Position numbers and translations under genes: made by a program. DNA of 64,000 nt, taken from NCBI RefSeq assembly GCF_000820125.1, contig NZ_CDBY01000034.1, forward strand, positions 1 to 64,000, given 5' to 3'. The first letter of the stretch is position 1. Every line of letters starts with the position of its first letter. This DNA is from Aeromonas simiae. GTDB lineage: Bacteria > Pseudomonadota > Gammaproteobacteria > Enterobacterales > Aeromonadaceae. The notes beneath the pieces are model-generated. The model worked only from the letters and a program-made list of their open reading frames with translations. It did no database searches and was not told the origin of the DNA. This document shows, piece by piece, positions 1 through 7,447 of the stretch.

Positions 1-98
1 ATACGAGGGGATGGTTAAGCTGCAAACCCCATCTTGTTAATATCTCCTGGTCAAACCAGTGTTATGGATGTCCGGTTTTGATGGCATTTGGAGAGCCA

Positions 99-401
99 AT
101 GAGTATTGATGTGGATGTGTATTTCAGGATCGGGGAGGTGTGCTGTGGCCCGTTCGGCGCCGTTGCCGCCAGCGGTGCAGAGGCCGCTCAGCAGGCTGTT
201 CAGCTGAAGGCGGAGCTGAGGCTACCACCGGAAACGGTAGTCATGATCACGCCTGCTGGCATTCATCCGGAGTGGCACCATGGGGATGTTGAGTACCTGC
301 CGTCCAAGTTTGTAAGCGTTGATAATAACCAGTTCGATATTCGCATAAAGCGTACATATCACCGTAAACTATTCACTGATGCCAGCGTGAAAAATCAATA
401 G
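99..401 (+). CDS. hypothetical protein, possibly end of a mobile element
   Basis: A 100-residue product that I do not recognise. The ATG at 99 was chosen because a GGAG sits five bases upstream; in-frame TTG and ATG codons at 78 and 81 have no comparable ribosome binding site. The protein is soluble-looking, with a Pro/Glu-rich middle, a basic C-terminus and no membrane segment or known motif. It lies just left of a tRNA-Ser 3' fragment, so it probably is the last gene of an integrated element whose main body lies outside the window. That origin is an inference from position only. Confidence 0.5.
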   Translation: MSIDVDVYFRIGEVCCGPFGAVAASGAEAAQQAVQLKAELRLPPETVVMITPAGIHPEWHHGDVEYLPSKFVSVDNNQFDIRIKRTYHRKLFTDASVKNQ

Positions 402-470
402 TATACAGGGTGATCAATAGCGCGAATTATTTTACATAAGCAGTTTAACTTGTTGATTTAAAACAAATTC

Positions 471-534
471 GCTTCGGTCTTGAAAACCGTCGATGGGCGA
501 CCATCCGTGGGTTCAAATCCCACCTCCTCCGCCA
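471..534 (+). pseudogene. tRNA-Ser(UGA) 3' half, attachment-site remnant
   Basis: The sequence shows an anticodon arm with loop CTTGAAA (UGA anticodon at 481-483), a long variable arm (GATGG-GCGA-CCATC) typical of class II tRNAs, a T arm (GTGGG-TTCAAAT-CCCAC), a 3' acceptor strand CTCCTCC and an encoded CCA at 532-534. The matching 5' acceptor strand and the D arm are absent upstream. Tyrosine integrases commonly recombine in tRNA 3' ends and leave such a fragment at the far end of the element. The intact gene is probably left of the window. Confidence 0.8.
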
Positions 535-535
535 T
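522..535. repeat. left copy of 14-bp direct repeat (att-like)
   Basis: ACCTCCTCCGCCAT, the 3' end of the tRNA-Ser fragment plus one base, recurs exactly at 10465-10478. The two copies bracket the defence genes, so this is read as a candidate attachment core. Confidence 0.6.
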
Positions 536-796
536 CTATATAGCCCAACTGATTGATTCGGTTTGGCTTTTTTGTATCTGTTATTTTTGGTATGCCACTA
601 GGTATGCCATTTGATGTTGGCTGGCATGCTATCTAGATGAACGGCTTTGGACACCATATAGCGCTTATCTTCCTAGTTTTCTCTAATGCAAGAGAGGGCC
701 ATTGGCCCTCTCTTGTGCTATCGGCCTTGTTAATCAGAGGGATCACTGTTTATCCACCGTAGTGAATCGAGGCCAGGTAGGACTCAGCATGGCTAC
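535..796. other. intergenic stretch right of the tRNA fragment
   Basis: No gene is seen here. Two copies of GGTATGCCA lie about 12 bases apart near 590-610. A hairpin occupies 690-714. The remainder is AT-rich spacer leading to the end of the leftward ptuB. Confidence 0.4.
690..714. terminator. hairpin downstream of ptuB
   Basis: Nearly perfect 12-bp inverted repeat (AAGAGAGGGCCA / TGGCCCTCTCTT) about 80 bases past the ptuB stop. Neither side carries a clear U-run, so termination is only probable. Confidence 0.45.
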
Positions 797-1534
797 CTAA
801 CAACAAGCGACGAGTAGTAAAAACGCGGGCCATTTGCTACCAAACCAACGCTCTGACAATTTTGCAAAGCATTGCTTATCATCTTTTATCTTTGCAATTT
901 TAATGGCTTGGTTGTAAGCATTTAGGACCTCTAAACGCTGAGCCGTTAGTCTTGAACAGTTGAGATTCAGTACTCGAATTGTGTTTTCCACAAGTTCTTG
1001 AACTGTGGCAAAACGATTATCAGCAATGTCCACGTCGGCACATGTAGCAGGATTTGCCTTAAGCTCCCCTGTTCTCTTATCAAAGATAAATAAGCATGGA
1101 GAGGAGGGTATGGTTAGTGGGTTGAGCAAATAGCCTTCCGGTGCCTCGTTGAGCTCGCCTTTCAAGTGCCCCTTATGTGCATCACAACTCAAATTGTCAG
1201 GGAGTGGATGAATCGTCTTATCCGCGTCACTACCGCCAACGCAGACTGCAAAGACATTTTGCCAATCCAATCCCCAGTTATGCGCGTTCAGATCACTCTG
1301 ATCAGATTTGTCATGGAAGTGTTCTACTCGCTGCTTATGTTCAAGCTGACCAATAACCTTACTTTCACAGTAGCCACACAGACCCCCTTGATCGTGCAGC
1401 ATCAAACCACGTACATCCTTGTAATCTCGACTTTGGTTATGGCCACGAAAATCAGGATCCCAACTCGCCAGTGGATTCTCTGCAGCAAAGTTGGTTAGCG
1501 GATTAGGCAGTAGAGATTTACTGATCTTCTTCAA
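797..1534 (-). CDS. ptuB: PtuB-like HNH nuclease of a Septu defence module
   Basis: A 245-residue protein with the layout of the PtuB/TIGR02646 family: CGYCE zinc-type motif near residues 53-57, an EHFH histidine motif near 71-74, a downstream W-x-N and cysteine (about 91-98), and a CDxxKG motif near 117-122. These are expected metal and HNH catalytic elements. In Septu systems PtuB is the nuclease that acts together with the ATPase PtuA against phage. The start is a TTG at 1534 with GGGAG seven bases upstream; it overlaps the end of ptuA by 17 bases, which implies translational coupling. The HNH and Septu assignment rests on motifs and on the partner gene, not on a search. Confidence 0.8.
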   Translation of the reverse strand: MKKISKSLLPNPLTNFAAENPLASWDPDFRGHNQSRDYKDVRGLMLHDQGGLCGYCESKVIGQLEHKQRVEHFHDKSDQSDLNAHNWGLDWQNVFAVCVGGSDADKTIHPLPDNLSCDAHKGHLKGELNEAPEGYLLNPLTIPSSPCLFIFDKRTGELKANPATCADVDIADNRFATVQELVENTIRVLNLNCSRLTAQRLEVLNAYNQAIKIAKIKDDKQCFAKLSERWFGSKWPAFLLLVACC

Positions 1535-2831
1535 GGCTACGCTCCCACAACTTGTTCTCGATGTAGAGGTCTGCCGCTGTTAAAGCAGGTTCTTCGAGTC
1601 CAAAATGCTCATTTAGACGAACTCTCATTTCTAAGGCTGAAGGATCACTCCAATTGTCGTCGTAAACCATATCCAGATAATCGGTTAGTAAAATTGCCAT
1701 CGGGTCAGACTTTGGTCTTGGGTCAACCAAAAATATGCTTCGTAAAACGCGAGCAGACTCTGCGCCTTGAGTGCCTTGGGGGGCATTACAAACTTGCTCT
1801 CCAGTGATAATTCGGATGCTGTCATCATGCACCGTACTGATCACCTGTGGGCTATGGGTGGTGACAATAAATTGAATATTTGGAAATGCCTGTTGCAGCG
1901 CGCCCAGTACCTGCTGTTGCCAAGCTGGGTGCAGGAACATATCAACTTCATCAATCAGCACCAGACCTGACGTTTTTTCAGCAGCCTGTGCTCCTAGTTG
2001 CGGGTTGAGCTTGGTACAACGCCAAGCCAAATCGGCCACCAGCGACACCATGGCTCGCACCCCATCACTGAGCAGACTGACCGGTAAAACCCCCTGCTCG
2101 GGATGGAACATGACCAGCTCTTCATGGGAAAAACTGAAATGGAAGTTTTGCCAACCCGATGAGGGCCTCAACACTTTTTCAATGGCCAACTGTATCCCCT
2201 CAATTTGCTCTTTGAGGGAGTACCCCTGATAGACATCCGACATTTGCTGCTGCTGCAACTCAGCAAGGGTGGCTTTGCTAAACCACTGTTGCAGCTGTTT
2301 GTAGTTTGACGCTGTGGACAGGCAATCTTCGTAGCCCATGCTGCGGCTAGCACTGAGCACGGACTTGCGCTCCATATTCCGATGCTCTTGCCACAAGCGC
2401 CCAGTGCCGTAGTAAGCAACAACCGGCAGGGTGACAGCCTCAAGATTACGGACCTTCAACATCAATTCATCACCAAATGACACCAGGTCGCTGGCCTCTT
2501 TGATGGTGGTTTTGTTGTTAAGACCGGTCAGTGCTCGTTTGATCTGACATGCGGGCTCACGAAAAGTGGCTGCGATTTCAACCGGGAACATTTGTTCACT
2601 GCTGGTGGCCTGTTCCATACGTTGGTAGCGTGCATCCGACTTGGCAATGGGCCGCCCTTTACCCAAATCAAAGGCGGTGACAAATGGGCTAACTGCCACT
2701 GCGATGGCATCCAGTATGGTCGATTTACCAGCGCCATTTGGCGCAACCAGTACGGTCAACTGCGGGTGAAGTGTCACCGTTAGTGCGGCAAAACGCCGGA
2801 AGTTTTTTAGCGTGATCTGTTCAATGTTCAT
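1518..2831 (-). CDS. ptuA: PtuA-like AAA/ABC-type ATPase of a Septu defence module
   Basis: A 437-residue SMC/ABC-like ATPase. The P-loop APNGAGKS is at residues 30-37, a signature-like LLSDGVRAMVSL segment and a Walker B LVLIDEVD follow in the C-terminal half, and TTHSPQV is the switch histidine. It starts MNIEQITLKNFRRF, the usual N-terminal beta-strand entry of RecF/OLD/PtuA-type ATPases. The start codon overlaps the stop of a small upstream ORF (ATGA), and its own end overlaps the HNH gene ptuB. The pair is the defining gene content of Septu. Without the partner it could be called only an AAA family ATPase. Confidence 0.8.
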   Translation of the reverse strand: MNIEQITLKNFRRFAALTVTLHPQLTVLVAPNGAGKSTILDAIAVAVSPFVTAFDLGKGRPIAKSDARYQRMEQATSSEQMFPVEIAATFREPACQIKRALTGLNNKTTIKEASDLVSFGDELMLKVRNLEAVTLPVVAYYGTGRLWQEHRNMERKSVLSASRSMGYEDCLSTASNYKQLQQWFSKATLAELQQQQMSDVYQGYSLKEQIEGIQLAIEKVLRPSSGWQNFHFSFSHEELVMFHPEQGVLPVSLLSDGVRAMVSLVADLAWRCTKLNPQLGAQAAEKTSGLVLIDEVDMFLHPAWQQQVLGALQQAFPNIQFIVTTHSPQVISTVHDDSIRIITGEQVCNAPQGTQGAESARVLRSIFLVDPRPKSDPMAILLTDYLDMVYDDNWSDPSALEMRVRLNEHFGLEEPALTAADLYIENKLWERSLEEDQ

Positions 2832-2953
2832 AGGTTGCCTTTGGCATTAGTGGCGCGTGAAAACAAGTCTGCTAAATCATAATTGGTGCTTGCCACGCCT
2901 AAATTCTGCTCTTGGATCAAAGATTGACGAATATAGCTCGAGCCCTCTGGCAT
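2828..2953 (-). CDS. possible 41-residue ORF between hsdR and ptuA
   Basis: A short open frame starting with ATG at 2953 (GGAG a few bases upstream) and ending in a TGA whose last two bases are the first two of the ptuA start codon. The frame stays open upstream into the hsdR tail, back to stops about 20 codons before the ATG. The predicted peptide is mildly acidic with no membrane segment or known motif. The ATGA junction suggests a coupled leader or small third component. It could equally be chance, or the tail of a decayed gene. Confidence 0.35.
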   Translation of the reverse strand: MPEGSSYIRQSLIQEQNLGVASTNYDLADLFSRATNAKGNL

Positions 2954-2970
2954 TCTCTCCAGCTGCGCAT

Positions 2971-5900
2971 CTACAACCCCACCATCCTCTGTGCGCTTTG
3001 CATCCAGGATGCCTTGAATGCCGGATCATTAGCGAACAGCTTATATAGCTCCAGCTCGTCTTTTCTTCGTGCCAGCATGACTTCTCTCATGATCTTCTCG
3101 AAGGCCAGCTCGCGGTTAATTGGATCAGTATTGTTTTGATATTTTGATTCAAAGTCCGGGTGCTTCTTCACACTATCGAGGATATTCACGAACTTCACCC
3201 GCTGCTCTTCCGGTGTCGAGCTCCAGCCCTGGAACCACTTCTCGTTAAAGCTCTTGATGATCTCATCCAGCGGGTCGGTCTCTTTCTCAGTGCCGTGGGC
3301 GCCGCGTGGATTGGGGTTTTGTGGCTCCAGTTCAGATTCTTCGTCGTCCAGGGTGATCGCATGGTTGAGCTTCACGCGCTGTAGGCCGTAGGAGGATAGA
3401 TCCACTGACTCGAGCAACTCATCAAGCAGGTCGGCATCCGGGTCCTGTACTTTGAGTTTGGGGATCAGGAACTTGAGGAACCAGAACAGCTTCTCCCAGG
3501 TCAACATGTCGTAAGGCATGATGGCGGCCATTTGGCCGTAGATCTTCACGAACTGCTTGGCCTTGATCTTGATATCGGCCTTCTCTTCGTTACTCAGCTC
3601 CAGCTCATGGTTGAAGCGGTCTGCGGCCACATCGATGATAGCGCTGAGCAGTTGAGCATCTTCGTTATTGAAGTAGCGGGCAACAAACTCCTCAACCTCG
3701 AACCATTCATAAACACCGGTATCGTCCAGCGCATCCTTGAGCTCATGCAGCACATTGATGTCGGCGGCACCAGAGAGTGAAGTCGCAGTGTAGAAGGGAT
3801 CAAACGATGCCTTGATCTCTTCAACCGGGTTGAAAAAATCGAGAATAAAGAGGTCTTCGGTCTTCTTGCCCCATTTGGGCGCAGCGCGGTTAAGGCGGGA
3901 TAGCGCTTGCACACACAGAACACCGCTGAGCTTTTTGTCGACATACATGGCACACAGCTTGGGTTGATCGAAACCGGTCAGGTATTTGTTGGCCACGATC
4001 AGCAGGCGATATTCGTCGGTATCAAACTGGTCGCGGGTATCGCCCTCGGCAAAGCCGTTGAGATCAGCCTCGGTGTACTCGACGCCATCCACCTCCTTGC
4101 TGCCGGAGAAAGCAATCAGCACTTTGAACGGGTTCCCCATCGCCTCCAGCTGGCGGGTGATGGCCTTGTAATAGCGGATAGCAGAGACGATGTTCTGCGT
4201 CACCACCATCCCCTTGCCTTTGCCCTTGAGCTTCTTGGCATTCACCACATGGGGGATGAAGTGCTCGAGCATGATCTCAGCCTTGACGTCGATCGTCTCC
4301 TGGCTGCCTTCCACATAAGCCCGCAGTTTCTTCTGTGCTTTCTTGCTGTCAAACAGTGGGTTCTCTTCGATGGACTTGCTGATCTCGTAGTAGCTGCGAT
4401 AGGTGGTGTAGTTGGCTACCACATCGAGGATGAAGCCCTCCTCGATGGCCTGCTTCATCGAATAGAGGTGAAACGGCTGGAAGGTGCCATCCGGCTGCAA
4501 CTGGCCGAACTTCTCCAACGTGGTGTTCTTCGGCGTGGCGGTAAAAGCGAAATAGGAGGCGTTGCCACGCATCTTGCGTGAGCGCATGGCCTGCAGGATC
4601 AGATCCTGAGTGTCCTCCATCTCCTCGTCCTGCAGCTTGCCCATCGCCGCGTTCATCTTGCCGTGGGCATCACCGGATTGTGAGCTGTGCGCCTCATCGA
4701 TGATCACCGCAAAACGCTTGTCGCTCAGATCGCTGATGCCATCGACGATAAACGGGAACTTCTGGATGGTGGTGATGATGATCTTCTTGCCGTTCTCAAG
4801 GGCCGACTTGAGCTCGGATGACTTGTTGGCTGGCGCAATGATGTTCTTGACCTCGGAGAACTCCTTGATGTTCTCACGCAGTTGCTTGTCCAGCAGTCGC
4901 CGGTCGGTAACCACAATGATCGAATCAAACAGCGGCTGATCGACGGCCTTGGCGCCATGCACATCAGTGCTCTGTGGGTAAACCTCGATAAGCTGGTAGG
5001 CCGCCCAGGTGATGGAGTTGGATTTGCCAGAGCCCGCCGAGTGCTGAATAAGATAGGTCTGGCCGACACCGTGATGAGCGGCATGGTCCAGCAGCTTGCG
5101 CACCACATCCAGCTGATGGTAGCGGGGGAAGAACAGGGTGCGCTTGCTCAGTAACTCTTTGGCGGACCCATCCAGACGCACAAAGTGCTGGATGATATTG
5201 GCCAGGCTCTCCTTGCTAAAGACCTCTTGCCAGAGGTAAGCGCTCTTATGGCCATAGGGGTTGGGCGGATTACCCTTGCCATGGCGATGCCCCTTGTTAA
5301 AGGGCAGAAAGAAGGTCGCCTTGCCAGCCAGTTTGGTGGTCATATAGACCTCGTCGGTATCCACCGCCATATGCACCAGACAACGACCAAAGTGCAGCAG
5401 GGGTTGGCTGATATCACGATCCTCCCGGTACTGCTTCTGGCCGTGATAGCTGGCGTTCTGGCCGGTCCAGTGGTTTTTCAGCTCAAGGGTTATCAGCGGG
5501 ATGCCGTTGATAAACAGCACCATGTCGATCTCTTGCTTGGGATTTTGCGCCGAGTAGGCCACCTGCCGGGTACAGCTAAAGAGGTTGGCAGCAAAATCCT
5601 GGCTTACCGTCGCGCTGCTGCTGGCCAGCGGCGCCGGGTACATCAAGGTCAGGTGAGCATCATCAACGCTCAGACCCTTTTTCAGCAGATGCAGCACCCC
5701 CTGCTTTTTAATGATGCGATCGAAGCGCTCGAGCACCTTGCGTTGCCAGTCGTGGGGATGATGCTGCTGGAGTTTGGCCAGCTCCATGCCTTGGGTGGTT
5801 TCAAGAAACTGCCAGAACAGCCGCTTATCGATGGCGTACTGCTTGTCAAAATCGCAGGCCTGCCCCAACACAAAACCGTGGTGGGGCTTGGCGTAGACGG

Positions 5901-6003
5901 CGGCCCCCTCGCCAATCCCCTTGCCGAGGGTTTCCAGACACTGGCCGGTCAGAGCCTGCTCGATGGCCGCTTCAAGGGCCTGTTCTTTGGTGTTGCTGAC
6001 CAT
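2971..6003 (-). CDS. hsdR: type I restriction endonuclease, R (motor/nuclease) subunit
   Basis: About 1010 residues, the usual HsdR size. The N-terminal nuclease domain shows the PD-(D/E)xK pattern (EIDMVLFI...LELK) near residues 155-175. The helicase motor has a P-loop (HSAGSGKS) around 320, a DEAH box (IIDEAHSSQSG) around 434, and FAFTATPKN as motif III. The subunit translocates DNA and cleaves unmethylated DNA together with HsdM and HsdS. ATG at 6003 is preferred over the TTG at 6006 because GGGAG lies five bases upstream. It is separated from hsdS by 141 bp and followed by the Septu genes. Confidence 0.93.
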   Translation of the reverse strand: MVSNTKEQALEAAIEQALTGQCLETLGKGIGEGAAVYAKPHHGFVLGQACDFDKQYAIDKRLFWQFLETTQGMELAKLQQHHPHDWQRKVLERFDRIIKKQGVLHLLKKGLSVDDAHLTLMYPAPLASSSATVSQDFAANLFSCTRQVAYSAQNPKQEIDMVLFINGIPLITLELKNHWTGQNASYHGQKQYREDRDISQPLLHFGRCLVHMAVDTDEVYMTTKLAGKATFFLPFNKGHRHGKGNPPNPYGHKSAYLWQEVFSKESLANIIQHFVRLDGSAKELLSKRTLFFPRYHQLDVVRKLLDHAAHHGVGQTYLIQHSAGSGKSNSITWAAYQLIEVYPQSTDVHGAKAVDQPLFDSIIVVTDRRLLDKQLRENIKEFSEVKNIIAPANKSSELKSALENGKKIIITTIQKFPFIVDGISDLSDKRFAVIIDEAHSSQSGDAHGKMNAAMGKLQDEEMEDTQDLILQAMRSRKMRGNASYFAFTATPKNTTLEKFGQLQPDGTFQPFHLYSMKQAIEEGFILDVVANYTTYRSYYEISKSIEENPLFDSKKAQKKLRAYVEGSQETIDVKAEIMLEHFIPHVVNAKKLKGKGKGMVVTQNIVSAIRYYKAITRQLEAMGNPFKVLIAFSGSKEVDGVEYTEADLNGFAEGDTRDQFDTDEYRLLIVANKYLTGFDQPKLCAMYVDKKLSGVLCVQALSRLNRAAPKWGKKTEDLFILDFFNPVEEIKASFDPFYTATSLSGAADINVLHELKDALDDTGVYEWFEVEEFVARYFNNEDAQLLSAIIDVAADRFNHELELSNEEKADIKIKAKQFVKIYGQMAAIMPYDMLTWEKLFWFLKFLIPKLKVQDPDADLLDELLESVDLSSYGLQRVKLNHAITLDDEESELEPQNPNPRGAHGTEKETDPLDEIIKSFNEKWFQGWSSTPEEQRVKFVNILDSVKKHPDFESKYQNNTDPINRELAFEKIMREVMLARRKDELELYKLFANDPAFKASWMQSAQRMVGL

Positions 6004-6144
6004 CAATACTCCCTGCTCTCTTGTTCTCGTTTACCTGCCCGTGGCCACCTTGGCTTGGCACTGATAAAACCAAGCCCCTTGTGCTTTGCTCATATCGAGC
6101 TATTCCAGCCAAACGCCGTGACTGACACATCTGGTTGGTTATGG

Positions 6145-7431
6145 CTAGATCACCTTAATCTTACCAGTGACGGCACTATTAATCAGGGTGGATTTGTATT
6201 CCTTTAACATCGTTATTTGCTGTTCTTGTATAAAAAGAGCTTTGTCAATGTTCTTAGATTCTTTTTGAACATAATCAATGATGCGGTTTTGTTCCTCGAA
6301 TGATGGGAACCCTATCGCCATATCGAAGAACATATGGCCATAAAATCTCAGACGCGATGAGTGTAGACCCGTTGAAACTTGATTGTAGTGTTCAATATAG
6401 CTTTTTGACTTTAACAAGTGTTCTAAAAAAACTGGGTTAAAAGTGTTTTGAGTTTTTTCTCTGAAAACACCATATGACGGGCTGACAATGCCTTCTCTGT
6501 CAGATACACCTAACGCCCCCATCCAAGCCCACATGATGTTAATCACGAGGTCGTTTTTTTTACATGTTTTAGAGCCTGAATAATCCTCCGCCATAAACAT
6601 GTTTACATTCTTTTCTGAACGAGGCGTGACACCTGTTATATGAGAAACAGAGAGTAATTCTTCATCACCATTGACTGAGCGCTCATTAATTTCATTGAAC
6701 AAATACTTGGCGCGTTTTATACACCAATGTGCCGGAATCGTACCGACCCACGCCACGCCTGAATCTTTCATCGGTACAGTCGGGTCGAGGCCTTGGGTTA
6801 CGGCCTGCTGGATCAGGATCTGCTTGCGCTCGTTGAGCAGCGCGATCTGCTGCTCCTTGATCGCAATGGCCTCGTCTATCTGGGCGGTTTTCGCATCCAG
6901 AAAATTGGCGATGGCGGTTTGTTCATTATACGGAGGCAAAGCAATAACCGTTCTTCTCAAATGAGGCCAATATAAATTTCTCTGGATAGTTCCAACACCT
7001 TTTGAGCAGATAAGATATTGTGACACCATGCTTCCATCACGGAAAAGATAATTGGCATATTTAGGGTTTATCTCTTTAGATAGAGATAATACTAGATATG
7101 CTGGGCTAACGATTCCAATATATTCAGAAACACCAACAGAACCTCTCCAAGCTTGCTGGTTATTTAATACGAAGTCGCCTTTTTCTACAAATTGATATTT
7201 TGATAGGTCAAGACTGGTAACGTTTGTGCGTTTTTCATCTACATCACTAAATTTAATTACCCCTCTATCTAGATAGACGGAGAGTAGTTCCTCATCTTGC
7301 TTGTTGATGATGGATTTTATTTTTGCAATTCTTAATAAAGGGAAAATGTCCCAGCAAGAGGGGATATCTCCAAAGAATGGATTGCCACTCCATTTATACG
7401 TTTTATATTTTTGCATTGCAGTCTGCGTCAT
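6145..7431 (-). CDS. hsdS: type I restriction specificity subunit S
   Basis: A 428-residue protein with two target-recognition halves. Each half ends in a helical conserved region: EQTAIANFLDAKTAQIDEAI with QQIALLNERK in the middle, and EEQNRIIDYVQKES with QQITMLKEYKS at the C-terminus. HsdS reads the bipartite DNA target and holds two HsdM and two HsdR subunits. ATG at 7431 was chosen because AGGAG lies nine bases upstream; it is 16 bases after hsdM. The target-recognition segments are AT-rich compared with the conserved central part and with hsdM, as expected where specificity domains are exchanged. Confidence 0.92.
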   Translation of the reverse strand: MTQTAMQKYKTYKWSGNPFFGDIPSCWDIFPLLRIAKIKSIINKQDEELLSVYLDRGVIKFSDVDEKRTNVTSLDLSKYQFVEKGDFVLNNQQAWRGSVGVSEYIGIVSPAYLVLSLSKEINPKYANYLFRDGSMVSQYLICSKGVGTIQRNLYWPHLRRTVIALPPYNEQTAIANFLDAKTAQIDEAIAIKEQQIALLNERKQILIQQAVTQGLDPTVPMKDSGVAWVGTIPAHWCIKRAKYLFNEINERSVNGDEELLSVSHITGVTPRSEKNVNMFMAEDYSGSKTCKKNDLVINIMWAWMGALGVSDREGIVSPSYGVFREKTQNTFNPVFLEHLLKSKSYIEHYNQVSTGLHSSRLRFYGHMFFDMAIGFPSFEEQNRIIDYVQKESKNIDKALFIQEQQITMLKEYKSTLINSAVTGKIKVI

Positions 7432-7447
7432 TTTTATCGTCTCCTGC

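Noticed and set aside
1166-1498. 110-codon plus-strand frame inside ptuB
   Set aside because: Antisense to the well-supported HNH gene, without a start signal.
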